NCBI RefSeq assembly: GCF_002091755.1
Contig: NZ_BDAI01000003.1
Span: 248,001-312,000, forward strand
DNA: 64,000 nucleotides
From: Pseudomonas nitroreducens NBRC 12694
Lineage (GTDB): Bacteria; Pseudomonadota; Gammaproteobacteria; Pseudomonadales; Pseudomonadaceae
Direction: 5' to 3'
Below are positions 1 through 8,055 of the stretch, piece by piece (the stretch's first letter is position 1; each line of letters begins with the position of its first letter). The position numbers and the translations under genes were made by a program. The notes beneath the pieces are model-generated. The model ran no database searches and had not been told where the DNA came from. It saw only the letters and a program-made list of their open reading frames with translations.

Positions 1-84
1 AGTGACGAAGCGCTGGGGCTGGAACTGCAGCGCCTGGAAGATGCCGTGACCGAAAGTATCGAGTTGACGCCGCCTGAGCCCTGA
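1..84 (+). CDS. 3' end of an unidentified gene (last 27 codons)
   Basis: The first 84 bases read as one open frame in phase from base 1, ending ... ELTPPEP and TGA. The upstream part lies outside the window. The codons are GC-rich and the short peptide is acidic (Glu/Asp/Leu), compatible with a real C-terminus. Too little is visible to name a family. It is followed after about 70 bases by the RIO-kinase gene on the same strand. Confidence 0.5.
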   Translation, partial: SDEALGLELQRLEDAVTESIELTPPEP

Positions 85-156
85 TCGTACTGGGCGGTTG
101 TCGATGATTGCCGTATAAGGAGCGCAGCGCCCCAGAGAGGTACGCCAGGAAGCCCG

Positions 157-1053
157 ATGAAGACCCCGAAACGCCTAGAGCCGTTGATCGAAGACGGCCT
201 GATCGACGAAGTATTGCGGCCGCTGATGAGCGGCAAGGAAGCAGCGGTCTATGTAGTGCGCTGCGGCGAAGAGCTGCGCTGCGCCAAGGTCTACAAGGAA
301 GCGAACAAGCGCAGCTTCCGCCAGGCCGCCGAGTACCAGGAAGGCCGCAAGGTGCGCAACAGCCGCCAGGCGCGCGCCATGGCCAAGGGCACCAAGTACG
401 GCCGCAAGGAGCAGGAAGACGCCTGGCAGAACGCCGAGGTGGCTGCGCTGTTCCGCCTGGCCAACGCCGGAGTGCGGGTGCCCAAGCCCTACGACTTCCT
501 TGACGGCGTACTGCTGATGGAGATGGTTGCCGACGAAGACGGTGACGCCGCGCCGCGTCTGAACGACGTGGTGATGGAGCCGGAGCTGGCCCGCGACTTC
601 CACGAATTCCTCATCCGCCAGATCGTCATGATGCTCTGCGCGGGCCTGGTGCACGGCGACCTGTCGGAGTTCAACGTACTGGTCGGCCCGGATGGCCCGG
701 TGATCATCGACCTGCCGCAGGCCGTCGATGCCGCCGGCAACAACCACGCCTTCCGTATGCTGGAGCGCGACGTGGGCAACATGGCTGCCTACTTCGGCCG
801 CTTCGCCCCGGAGCTCAGGTACACGCACTACGCCAAGGAAATGTGGGCGCTCTACGAGGACGGCAAGTTGCTGCCGGATACCGAGTTGACCGGGCATTTC
901 GACGACCCGGAAGACGAGGCGGATGTGGACTCCGTGCTGCGGGAGATCGCCGACGCCATGCGCGAGCAGGAACGTCGCGAAGCTGGCCGCGCTGCCCAGG
1001 ATTCCCCGCAGAAGAGCGACGAGCCACCGCCTCCGCCTTGGGAGCAGGCCTGA
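157..1053 (+). CDS. RIO1-family serine/threonine protein kinase-like protein
   Basis: 298-aa protein of the RIO kinase fold. Visible motifs in order: a glycine/alanine nucleotide-binding stretch GKEAAVYVV near residue 27, the ATP-contacting lysine in CAKVYK near residue 48, the catalytic loop HGDLSEFNVLV near residue 167 (Asp and Asn both present) and the metal-binding segment IIDLPQAV, equivalent to the DFPQ of RIO kinases. The C-terminus is acidic then proline-rich. The family phosphorylates Ser/Thr and in archaea and eukaryotes acts in ribosome maturation; the bacterial role is not well defined. Its stop codon overlaps the ATG of the next gene, so the two are probably translationally coupled. 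An overlapping ORF beginning at 108 is a shadow. Confidence 0.85.
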   Translation: MKTPKRLEPLIEDGLIDEVLRPLMSGKEAAVYVVRCGEELRCAKVYKEANKRSFRQAAEYQEGRKVRNSRQARAMAKGTKYGRKEQEDAWQNAEVAALFRLANAGVRVPKPYDFLDGVLLMEMVADEDGDAAPRLNDVVMEPELARDFHEFLIRQIVMMLCAGLVHGDLSEFNVLVGPDGPVIIDLPQAVDAAGNNHAFRMLERDVGNMAAYFGRFAPELRYTHYAKEMWALYEDGKLLPDTELTGHFDDPEDEADVDSVLREIADAMREQERREAGRAAQDSPQKSDEPPPPPWEQA

Positions 1054-1610
1054 TGCCACCGCCCGGCGAGAGGAAGCTTCTCGCGCTGATCGCCGGGCAA
1101 CCTGAACGCATGCACCTGCTGCGCGTCGTGCGGGATCACGGCCCCGCGGGCGCCTGGATTGCGGCGGGCTTCGTGCGCAACGCGGTGTGGGACGCCTTGC
1201 ATGGCTATGGCGAACCCACGCCGTTGAGCGATATCGATGTGCTGTATTTCTCTGCCGACTGCCTGGAGCCCGAAGCGGATTACGCCTGGGAGCGTCGGCT
1301 GCTGGGCGTCTGCACGGATGTACCCTGGTCCGTGCGTAACCAGGCGCGGATGCATCTGCGCAACGGCGACTCGCCCTACCGAGATTGCGCCGACGCCATG
1401 ATCCATTGGCCGGAAGTCTGCACCGTTGTGGCCGTTCGGCTGAGCGACGAGTCCCTGCAACTACTGGCGCCGCTGGGCATCGATGACATCTGGGAACTGC
1501 GCGTCAGGCCCACCGAGCACTTCCGCGGCAAGCCGGACATCTACCGCGCACGCCTCGCCGCCAAGAACTGGCCGGCGCGCTGGCCGAAACTACGTATCGA
1601 GCCCTTGTAG
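1053..1610 (+). CDS. nucleotidyltransferase-family protein (DUF925-like)
   Basis: 185-aa protein starting at the ATG that overlaps the stop of the RIO kinase gene (TGATG); the longer open frame upstream only shadows that gene. It carries a polymerase-beta-type nucleotidyltransferase signature: GAWIAAGFVRNAVWD near residue 32, then PLSDIDVLYF near residue 58, giving the G..R and the DxD pair. The C-terminal half resembles COG3575-type proteins (W.ARWP.. ending). Substrate unknown; as family knowledge, such enzymes transfer NMP to RNA, proteins or small molecules. The stop codon lies inside a REP sequence. Coupling to a kinase-fold gene suggests joint function, which is inference. Confidence 0.75.
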   Translation: MPPPGERKLLALIAGQPERMHLLRVVRDHGPAGAWIAAGFVRNAVWDALHGYGEPTPLSDIDVLYFSADCLEPEADYAWERRLLGVCTDVPWSVRNQARMHLRNGDSPYRDCADAMIHWPEVCTVVAVRLSDESLQLLAPLGIDDIWELRVRPTEHFRGKPDIYRARLAAKNWPARWPKLRIEPL

Positions 1611-1628
1611 GAGCGGGCTTGCTCGCGA
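1606..1628 (+). repeat. REP-type extragenic palindrome
   Basis: The stretch TTGTAGGAGCGGGCTTGCTC followed by GCGA matches the common Pseudomonas REP pattern (GTAGGAGCG...GCTCGCGA). It forms a short hairpin through GAGC/GCTC. It begins inside the last codon of the upstream gene. Single copy here; related copies lie at 57198-57272. Confidence 0.8.
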
Positions 1629-1703
1629 GCTCTGGCGTTCCGGTGCACGTGGCGGGATGAAAGATCCCACGAAGATCATCTCGGAAAACTGTAAGGCCGC
1701 AAC

Positions 1704-1715
1704 TGTATCCATACA
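1704..1715. promoter_or_regulatory. candidate operator, perfect 5-2-5 inverted repeat
   Basis: TGTATCCATACA is a perfect inverted repeat (TGTAT, CC, ATACA) 51 bases before the EamA transporter ATG, in a locally AT-richer patch. Such ATAC/GTAT dyads are typical of GntR/MocR-type operators. No such regulator is encoded nearby, so the regulator is unknown. Confidence 0.35.
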
Positions 1716-1766
1716 TTTCAGGCGTGGGCTGGTAGTTTTCCGGTATCCCACCCCGAGCGCTCTGCC

Positions 1767-2651
1767 ATGCCCCTTCGCCACGTTCTCCTCGCCTTGCTGG
1801 TCACCTTGATCTGGGGCGTCAACTTCGTCGTGATCAAGGTCGGCCTGCATGACTTCCCGCCTCTGCTGTTCTGCGCCCTGCGCTTCGCCCTGGCGGCGTT
1901 GCCACTGATCTTCCTGCGCGGCCCGCTGCCGGCACCGTTCTGGCGCATCGTGCAGATCGGTGTGCTGCTGGGCGTGGTCAAGTTCGGCCTGCTGTTCGTC
2001 GGCATGCATATCGGTATGCCGGCGGGCCTGTCGTCGCTGGTGCTGCAGAGCCAGGTGTTCTTCACCGTGCTGATCGCCGCCGCCTTCCTCGGCGAGCGTC
2101 CCAGAGCGCGCGCTCTGATCGGCCTGGCGCTGGCCGCCGGCGGCCTGCTGCTGATTGGCCTGGAGCGTCCCATGGGCGACAGCCTGGTGGCCTTCCTGCT
2201 GGTGATCGCCGCCGCACTTGCCTGGGCCTTCTCCAACATCGCCACCAAGCGCTCCGGCGCCAGCGACATGCTGCGCCTGATCAGTTGGGTGAGCCTGATC
2301 CCGCCGCTGCCACTGCTGGTGCTGTCGTGGATCTTCGAAGGCCCCGAGGCCATCGAGCACGCCGTCGTGAACATCAGCTTGAACGGGGTAGGTGCGCTGC
2401 TCTACATCGCCTTTCTCGCCACTACCGTCGGCTTCGGCCTGTGGAGCTTCCTGCTGCGCCGCTACCCGGCCAGCCAGGTCACGCCCTTTGCGCTGGCCGT
2501 GCCGGTGTCCGGGCTGTTGTCGGGCTGGCTGTTCCTGGGTGAAGACCTCACCGCCCAGGACTGGATGGCCTGCGTGCTGGTCTTCATCGGCCTCGCCGTG
2601 ACGGTGCTGCCGGCATCGATCTGGCGTCGCCGGGCGGTGGCCAGCGCGTAA
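1767..2651 (+). CDS. EamA-family (DMT) inner-membrane exporter
   Basis: 294-aa protein with ten hydrophobic segments arranged as two EamA repeats (about residues 5-135 and 145-285). The N-terminal motif LIWGVNFVVIKVGL is typical of drug/metabolite transporter superfamily exporters, and the second repeat contains the corresponding LAWAFSNIATKR. Members export amino acids or metabolites such as O-acetylserine/cysteine; the substrate here cannot be read from sequence. The start ATG follows CTCTGCC with no strong Shine-Dalgarno. A dyad symmetry lies upstream. Confidence 0.85.
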   Translation: MPLRHVLLALLVTLIWGVNFVVIKVGLHDFPPLLFCALRFALAALPLIFLRGPLPAPFWRIVQIGVLLGVVKFGLLFVGMHIGMPAGLSSLVLQSQVFFTVLIAAAFLGERPRARALIGLALAAGGLLLIGLERPMGDSLVAFLLVIAAALAWAFSNIATKRSGASDMLRLISWVSLIPPLPLLVLSWIFEGPEAIEHAVVNISLNGVGALLYIAFLATTVGFGLWSFLLRRYPASQVTPFALAVPVSGLLSGWLFLGEDLTAQDWMACVLVFIGLAVTVLPASIWRRRAVASA

Positions 2652-2727
2652 GCGGAGCGGTTGAATTGCCGGGGGCGAGCGCCTGGTACACACTCGCGAC
2701 TTGATCTTCTGGAAGGGATATCTGGAT

Positions 2728-3444
2728 ATGCGTTCGAAATTCGCCGCGGCGGCTTGGCTCCTCTCATTGCTACCGTTGGCCGCGCATGCCGCACCAGGTG
2801 ACAGCGACCTGGCGCAGGCGCGCGAGTTGCTGTCCCTTTCGCAAAGCTCGATCAAGGATTACGACCTCCTGACGACGCAGGGGGGGACGGATCCGGCCTT
2901 GCAGACCCAGTTCGTCAACTATGTGACCTTCGCCAGGGAGGCGTTGCCTGCGTTGCGACGCTCCGCTGAGGAGGGAAATGCCGCTGGCCAGTACTTGCTG
3001 GCGATGACGCTCAGGATTCCCTCGGTGGGGCCGTCGGAGAAGCAGGAAGCTGTCTGCGATCTACTGATGCGCAGCGCGAAGCAGAATTTCCTGCCAGCGG
3101 CCTTGGTTGGCCCGAGTATCTGCCAGGAACAGATGGCGCCGCAGGATATGCAGGGGGGCCTGAAGCAAGCCATTGAGCAGGCACCGCGCCACGCTGCGTA
3201 TTATCCGATGCAATCTCCTGCCTACCGCCTTTGTGTGCACAATCAGCGTGCTGCCTTCCCACTCCCCGAACTGACCCAAGCGGAATTCGAAGCGGAGGCC
3301 TACTTTGAGCTAGCGCGTCGCACAAAGGCCGTAAGTCGCAGAGGGCAGGAGGAGCGGTTGCGTTACCTGCGATTGGCTATGGAGCGAGATTGCGAAGGTG
3401 CAAAAAGTGCCGTTGCGGCACTCGAGGCTCGTTTGAAATCATAG
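2728..3444 (+). CDS. small exported helical-repeat protein of unknown function
   Basis: 238 aa from the ATG at 2728, preceded by GGAAGGG at good spacing; the in-frame TTG at 2701 is less likely. Residues 1-22 form a clear signal peptide ending in AHA-AP. The mature part is alpha-helical with a Sel1/TPR-like stretch (AEEGNAAGQYLLAMTLR) and a related pattern near the C-terminus (RLRYLRLAMERDCEGAKSAV). Five cysteines are visible in the mature part. Probably periplasmic. I do not recognise the family. It converges on cueR with no gap: its stop ends at 3444 and the cueR stop codon starts at 3445. Confidence 0.7.
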   Translation: MRSKFAAAAWLLSLLPLAAHAAPGDSDLAQARELLSLSQSSIKDYDLLTTQGGTDPALQTQFVNYVTFAREALPALRRSAEEGNAAGQYLLAMTLRIPSVGPSEKQEAVCDLLMRSAKQNFLPAALVGPSICQEQMAPQDMQGGLKQAIEQAPRHAAYYPMQSPAYRLCVHNQRAAFPLPELTQAEFEAEAYFELARRTKAVSRRGQEERLRYLRLAMERDCEGAKSAVAALEARLKS

Positions 3445-3846
3445 TCAGTGACAGCACGCTCCCGACTCCAGGTCCTTGAGGATCGGGCAGTCCGGGCGAT
3501 GGTCGCCCTGGCAGTGGTCGCTCAGCTCCTGCAACGTATCGCGCAGGCTGCTCAGCTCGGCGATCTTGCGGTTCAGCTCATCGATGTGCCGGGCGGCCAG
3601 GGCCTTGACGTCAGCGCTGGCGCGCTGGCGGTCCTGCCAGAGGGCGAGCAGTTGGCCGACCTCCTCCAGGGAGAAGCCAAAGTCCCGCGAGCGGCGGATG
3701 AAGGCCAGGGTGTGCAGGTCCTGCTCGCTATAGTGCCGGTAGCCGCTGGCGCTGCGGCCGGCGGGGGCGAGCAGGCCGGTGGATTCGTAGTAGCGGATCA
3801 TCTTCGCGGTCAGGCCGCTCTTCTTCGCCGCTTCGCCGATGTTCAT
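3445..3846 (-). CDS. cueR: CueR, copper-responsive MerR-family regulator
   Basis: 133 aa. The N-terminal winged helix MNIGEAAKKSGLTAKMIRYYESTGLL and GYRHYSEQDL are diagnostic of MerR proteins; a dimerisation helix follows. The metal loop has the CueR pattern: Cys in DHC, then RPDCPILKDLE with a second Cys, and the CueR-like CCH end. CueR binds Cu(I), Ag(I) or Au(I) and untwists promoters with a 19-bp spacer. It lies directly downstream of copA on the same strand (48-bp gap), and two matching operators lie upstream of copA and copZ. Confidence 0.93.
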   Translation of the reverse strand: MNIGEAAKKSGLTAKMIRYYESTGLLAPAGRSASGYRHYSEQDLHTLAFIRRSRDFGFSLEEVGQLLALWQDRQRASADVKALAARHIDELNRKIAELSSLRDTLQELSDHCQGDHRPDCPILKDLESGACCH

Positions 3847-3894
3847 GCCGATTCCTCTTGAACGGCCGCCCCCGATGGTTCGGGGGCGGCAAGG

Positions 3895-6300
3895 TCATTT
3901 CTGATCCTGTGGTTTCCAGCGCTTGAGCAGCAGGGCGTTGCTCACCACGCTGACGCTGGAGGCGGCCATCGCCGCGCCGGCGACCATGGGGTTGAGCAGG
4001 CCGAAGGCGGCCAGCGGGATGCCTACCAGGTTGTAGATGAAGGCCCAGAACAGGTTCTGGCGGATCTTCGCGTAGGTACGCCGGGAGATGTCCAGCGCCG
4101 CCGGGACCAGGCGCGGGTCGCCGCGCATCAGGGTGATGCCGGCGGCATGCATGGCCACGTCGGTGCCGCCGCCCATGGCGATGCCGACGTCCGCCGCGGC
4201 AAGTGCCGGGGCGTCGTTGATGCCGTCGCCGACCATCGCCACGACTTTCCCTTCCTTGCGCAGCGCGCCGACCACGGCAGCCTTGTCGCCGGGCAGTACT
4301 TCGGCGTGCACATCGTCCAGGCCCAGGGCATCGGCCACGACCTTGGCGCTGCCACGGTTGTCGCCGGTGATCAGGTGGCTGTCGATACCGCGTTCACGCA
4401 GGGCGTCGATGGCGGTTTTGGCGCCTTCCTTGAGGCTGTCGCCGAAGGCGAACAGGGCAAGCACGCGGGCCTTCGGCTCGCGCTCGATCAGCCAGGACAA
4501 GGTGCGGCCCTCTGCTTCCCATTGCGCGGCGGAGTCGGCCTGCGCGCCGGGTGGCAACTGCGCTTCGTCGAGCATCCGCCGGTTGCCCAGGGCGAGCAGG
4601 CGGTCTCCCACTCGTCCCTGGATGCCGCGCCCGGTGAGCGCCTGGGTAGCCTCGGCAGCAGCGGGGTTGAGCCCGCGCTCGGCACACTCATCCAGCACGG
4701 CCCTGGCCAGCGGATGCTCGCTGCCGCGTTGCAGGGCGCCCGCGAGGGCCAGGGCTTCGGCTTCGTCGCCTGGCGCCGCGAGATTGGTGATGCGCGGCTG
4801 ACCGGAGGTGAGAGTGCCGGTCTTGTCGAAGGCCACGGCAGTCACCGCGTGGGCGACCTCCAGGGCCTCGGCATCCTTGATCAGGATGCCGTGCTTGGCC
4901 GCCACGCCGGTGCCGGCCATGATCGCGGTCGGTGTGGCAAGGCCGAGGGCGCAGGGGCAGGCGATGACCAGCACGGCCACGGCGTTGATCAGTGCGTGTT
5001 CCCAGCCGGCGCCGGCGATCAGCCAGCCGACCAGGGTGACCAGCGCAATGCCGATCACCACCGGGACGAACACGTTGCTGACCTTGTCCACCAGCTTCTG
5101 GATCGGCGCCTTGGCGGCCTGGGCGTCCTCCACCAGGCGGATGATCCGCGCGAGCACGGTTTCGCCGCCCAGTGCGGTGGTCTTCACGCGCAGCACGCCT
5201 TCGCCGTTGATGGCGCCGCCGGTGACCGGGTCGCCGATGTCCTTGGGCACCGGCAGGCTCTCGCCGGTGATCAAGGCTTCATCCGCATGGCTCTGGCCGG
5301 CGAGGACTTCGCCGTCCACCGGGAAGCGCTCACCGGGGCGTACCAGCACTTCGTCGCCCAGGCGCAGCTCGGCGATGGCGACGTCTTCTTCCATGCCGTC
5401 TCGCACACGGGTCGCTCGCTCGGGGCGCAGGGCTTCCAGTGCTCGGATAGCGGCGGCGGTCTGGCGCTTGGCGCGGCTTTCCAGGTACTTGCCGAGCAGG
5501 ATCAGGGTGATCACCACGGCGCTGGCTTCGAAGTACAGGTGCGGCATCTGCCCCGGAGCGGCGGCGTACCAGAGGTACAGGCTCAGGCCGTAGCCGGCGC
5601 TGGTGCCGAGGGCGACCAGCAGGTCCATGTTGCCGCTGCGGGCGCGCACTGCCTTGTAGGCCGAGACATAAAAGCGCGCGCCGATGAGGAACTGCACGGG
5701 TGTGGCGAGGAGGAATTGCGCCCAGGCGGGGAGCATCCAGTGCTGGCCGAACCAGTCGCCCACCATCGGCAGCACCAGCGGCAGCGACAGCAGGATGGCC
5801 GCGGCCAGCCACCAGCGCTCGCGCGCCAGGCGGGCCACGGCGGGATCCACAGCAGGCTGGTCGGGTTCGATCGGACGGGCCTTGTAGCCGGCCTTGTCGA
5901 CGGCGCTGATCAGGGTGGCGGTATCCACGGCGCCGAGCAACTCGACGTGGGCGCGTTCGCTGGCCAGGTTGACGCTGGCCGAGCGCACGCCAGGAACCTT
6001 GTTCAACGCACGTTCGACACGACCGACGCAACTGGCGCAGGTCATGCCCTCGATAGCCAACTCCAGGCCGTGGGACGGCACCTGATAACCGGCCTGCTCG
6101 ACCGCGGCGACCAGCGCCGGCAGTGTTGCATCGCTGGACGGCGAGGCCAGTTGGACGCGGGCCTGTTCGCTGGCGAGATTGACGCTGGCTTCCTGCACGC
6201 CGGGTACTTTGCGCAGGGCGCGCTCGACCCGACCGGCGCAGCTGGCGCAGGTCATCCCGGAGACGGGCAGGTCGAGTTCGATGGGGTTGGCGCTGCTCAT
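3895..6300 (-). CDS. copA: CopA, copper-exporting P1B-type ATPase
   Basis: 801-aa P-type ATPase. Two N-terminal heavy-metal-binding domains each carry GMTCASC (near residues 15 and 85). Then come transmembrane helices, the actuator LITGESLPV, the transmembrane metal site ACPCALGLATP (CPC), the phosphorylation motif FDKTGTLTSG and the hinge GDGINDAPALA. The C-terminal helix pair has NAL and MAASSVSVVSN. It exports cytoplasmic Cu(I) or Ag(I) to the periplasm. Start ATG at 6300; a CueR-type promoter lies 28-58 bases upstream. Length fits the two-HMA CopA group. It forms a small regulon with cueR and copZ. Confidence 0.95.
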   Translation of the reverse strand: MSSANPIELDLPVSGMTCASCAGRVERALRKVPGVQEASVNLASEQARVQLASPSSDATLPALVAAVEQAGYQVPSHGLELAIEGMTCASCVGRVERALNKVPGVRSASVNLASERAHVELLGAVDTATLISAVDKAGYKARPIEPDQPAVDPAVARLARERWWLAAAILLSLPLVLPMVGDWFGQHWMLPAWAQFLLATPVQFLIGARFYVSAYKAVRARSGNMDLLVALGTSAGYGLSLYLWYAAAPGQMPHLYFEASAVVITLILLGKYLESRAKRQTAAAIRALEALRPERATRVRDGMEEDVAIAELRLGDEVLVRPGERFPVDGEVLAGQSHADEALITGESLPVPKDIGDPVTGGAINGEGVLRVKTTALGGETVLARIIRLVEDAQAAKAPIQKLVDKVSNVFVPVVIGIALVTLVGWLIAGAGWEHALINAVAVLVIACPCALGLATPTAIMAGTGVAAKHGILIKDAEALEVAHAVTAVAFDKTGTLTSGQPRITNLAAPGDEAEALALAGALQRGSEHPLARAVLDECAERGLNPAAAEATQALTGRGIQGRVGDRLLALGNRRMLDEAQLPPGAQADSAAQWEAEGRTLSWLIEREPKARVLALFAFGDSLKEGAKTAIDALRERGIDSHLITGDNRGSAKVVADALGLDDVHAEVLPGDKAAVVGALRKEGKVVAMVGDGINDAPALAAADVGIAMGGGTDVAMHAAGITLMRGDPRLVPAALDISRRTYAKIRQNLFWAFIYNLVGIPLAAFGLLNPMVAGAAMAASSVSVVSNALLLKRWKPQDQK

Positions 6301-6327
6301 GGGGCTTTCTCCCTGAAGTTCCCCGAT

Positions 6328-6358
6328 AGCATCAACCTTGACACGAGGGTAAGGTCAA
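6328..6358 (-). promoter_or_regulatory. CueR-type promoter/operator of copA
   Basis: On the minus strand, TTGACC (6358-6353) is separated by 19 bp from GATGCT (6333-6328). The spacer carries the dyad ACCTTACC...TCAAGGT (plus-strand coordinates 6335-6355). The over-long 19-bp spacer with a central dyad is the hallmark of MerR-family activation. The half-sites match those of the copZ promoter at 6967. Confidence 0.85.
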
Positions 6359-6420
6359 CCCTCGTTCGCTGTCATCTTGCCGCAGGTCAAATCCGCGGCC
6401 GCATTTCAGCTGCCCCTTTA

Positions 6421-6879
6421 TCAACTGCCGCTGGAGACCGGCATCAGGTAAAGGCCACTTTCGCTGTTGGCGATGCGGAACTTGCGCACTTCGCCGGCAT
6501 GCAGTTGGACGGATTGTGCGCGCAGCGGCTGGATGCCGCTGCGGCAGAGGCCGGAGTTGGCTGTCTGCAGGCGCAGGGAGACTTCGCCCGGTGGCAGGTT
6601 GAGGGCGACTTCGCCTTCAGGCTGCAGGCGCGAGACCTTTTCGTCCTGCACGTAGAGGTCGATGTCGCAGGCGGTACCGGTATCCAGCCGTTCACGGCTG
6701 ACGATCAGCACGGCGTAGGCCACTGGCTGGGCGTCGGGTACCGGCCAGGAGCCGGGCGTGCTCGCTGGCGGAGCCGAGGGTGTTGCGGGCGCGGCGGGTT
6801 CGTCGGGCATGCCATCGGCGCAGGCGAACCAGGGCAGGGTGGCGACGAAAGCGGTTGCGAGCAGAAGGGAACGGCGCAT
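6421..6879 (-). CDS. exported protein of unknown function in the copper cluster
   Basis: 152 aa with a signal peptide (residues 1 to about 21, ending FACA-DG; the Cys is followed by Ala, so this is not a convincing lipobox). A Pro/Ala-rich linker (about 24-45) leads to a beta-rich domain with two conserved-looking cysteines (TACDIDLYV and SGLCRSG) and a segment LNLPPGEVSLRLQT that resembles small periplasmic DUF families. It lies between copA and copZ but has no CueR dyad of its own visible. A role in copper is inferred from location only. Confidence 0.6.
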   Translation of the reverse strand: MRRSLLLATAFVATLPWFACADGMPDEPAAPATPSAPPASTPGSWPVPDAQPVAYAVLIVSRERLDTGTACDIDLYVQDEKVSRLQPEGEVALNLPPGEVSLRLQTANSGLCRSGIQPLRAQSVQLHAGEVRKFRIANSESGLYLMPVSSGS

Positions 6880-6966
6880 GGGCGTTCTCCGATGTGTCAG
6901 CTTTTTCCGCAGCTTGGCTTAGAGCCTGACGTAGGACAAGTACAAGACGACGTCGACGAGAGAGGC

Positions 6967-6997
6967 TTGACCTTGCCACCGTGGCAAGGTCGAGACT
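6967..6997 (+). promoter_or_regulatory. CueR-type promoter/operator of copZ
   Basis: TTGACC (6967-6972), 19-bp spacer, GAGACT (6992-6997). The spacer holds a perfect 10-1-10 palindrome (6970-6990), half-sites ACCTTGCCAC and GTGGCAAGGT. This is a near-ideal CueR site, 37 bases upstream of the copZ ATG. Confidence 0.92.
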
Positions 6998-7033
6998 GCA
7001 TCCAGTGCTTCAACCCATCAGAGGAGACATTCC

Positions 7034-7231
7034 ATGCATACCTTCACTGTCAAAGGCATGAGCTGCGGTCACTGCGTCAGGGCTATCACCCAGGCGGTAC
7101 AGGCGCTGGACGCTGCGGCGGACGTGCAGGTCGACCTGGGCGCCGGCGAGGTTCGGGTGGCCAGCCGGCTGGACGATAGCGCGATCCTCGCGGCGATCCG
7201 CGAGGAGGGCTACGAGGCCGAGGCGGCCTGA
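7034..7231 (+). CDS. copZ: CopZ-type copper chaperone (HMA domain)
   Basis: 65-aa single heavy-metal-associated domain. The metal site is GMSCGHC at residues 8-14, followed by a beta-alpha-beta-beta-alpha-beta pattern ending IREEGYEAEAA. It buffers Cu(I) in the cytoplasm and delivers it to CopA. GAGGAG before the ATG serves as ribosome binding site. The promoter is a perfect CueR site. Confidence 0.92.
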   Translation: MHTFTVKGMSCGHCVRAITQAVQALDAAADVQVDLGAGEVRVASRLDDSAILAAIREEGYEAEAA

Positions 7232-7267
7232 GTCTTTATCCTTTCCGGGCCGGCGTCCTGCCGGCCC

Positions 7268-7900
7268 TTATGCCAGCGCCGGGTGCCAGTCGCGCACCAG
7301 GCCACGGAACACGGCGTCGAACAGTTCGCGGGTTTCCTGCAGTGGGTCGAACAGGGCTGGGTCGCGCAGCCAATCGCTGAGCAGGCCGAAGATCATGGCG
7401 TGCACCGCGCGCGAGGCTATCTTGGGCGTCACGCCCGACATCAGCCGCGTGCGGCAATCCTCGCGGCTGAACAGTTGCTCGCAGAGTTCGATGAACTGGC
7501 GAACGAAATGATTGTGGCGCTCTTCCGCGTCGCGCAGCTCGTCGGTGAACTCGCAGCGTTGCAGGAGGATGGTGAGGATACGCCGACGCTGCTCGTCGCG
7601 GGCGAGGTTCTCGACGACCTCCACGCTGAGCTGGAACAACGACTCGATCGGATCGTGGCCATCGCAACCGGACAACCGCTGGGCGAGTTGCTCCGGTGGC
7701 AGGCGAACCTGGTTGAGCATGTCGTTGAACAGGTGCGCCTTGTTCTGGAAATGCCAGTACACCGCCCCGCGGGTAACTCCGGCGGCGCGAGCGATCTCTT
7801 CCAGGCTGGTATTGGAGACGCCTTTCTCGAAAAAAAGGCCCTCAGCCGAGTCAAGAATCGTCTGGCGTGTACGTTCCGAATCTTCTTTAGTTCTTCTCAT
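7268..7900 (-). CDS. nalD: TetR-family efflux repressor, NalD-like
   Basis: 210 aa from the ATG giving MRRTKEDSERTRQTIL; the open frame extends ten codons upstream to a GTG without added conservation. The helix-turn-helix (SLEEIARAAGVTRGAVYWHFQNK, about residues 30-52) and the opening resemble the TtgR/AcrR/NalD group, and as I remember it NalD (PA3574) best. NalD represses mexAB-oprM in P. aeruginosa. Here the gene is divergent from an RND pump pair, so local control is likely. Dyads lie in the shared intergenic region. copZ lies directly beside it, as the CopZ2 gene does next to nalD in PAO1. Confidence 0.75.
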   Translation of the reverse strand: MRRTKEDSERTRQTILDSAEGLFFEKGVSNTSLEEIARAAGVTRGAVYWHFQNKAHLFNDMLNQVRLPPEQLAQRLSGCDGHDPIESLFQLSVEVVENLARDEQRRRILTILLQRCEFTDELRDAEERHNHFVRQFIELCEQLFSREDCRTRLMSGVTPKIASRAVHAMIFGLLSDWLRDPALFDPLQETRELFDAVFRGLVRDWHPALA

Positions 7901-7926
7901 GGCGCTTGTTGGTATACAGGCTAGGA

Positions 7927-7985
7927 TCACTGAGTGACGGGCAGTTTACTGATTTTATAGCGCGAACAGTGCTTTACAGACACTG
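7927..7985. promoter_or_regulatory. cluster of CAGT/ACTG dyads between TetR gene and RND operon
   Basis: Three inverted repeats lie in 60 bp: TCACTGAGTGA (7927-7937), CAGTTTACTG (7942-7951) and CAGTG-N9-CACTG (7967-7985). An AT-rich TATAAAAT on the minus strand near 7953-7959 could be the -10 of the repressor gene. This is a plausible operator/promoter region for autoregulation and pump repression. Confidence 0.45.
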
Positions 7986-8055
7986 GCGTAGGTAAACGTC
8001 GTGCAATCGTCGATCTTCTGAGTTCCGCCGTCAGTCAATTCCATGGAGAGGTTAC

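Noticed and set aside
4147..7179. 1010-codon plus-strand open frame opposite copA and neighbours
   Set aside because: Antisense shadow of copA produced by high GC at third positions; composition rich in Gly/Ala/His/Gln and no domain.
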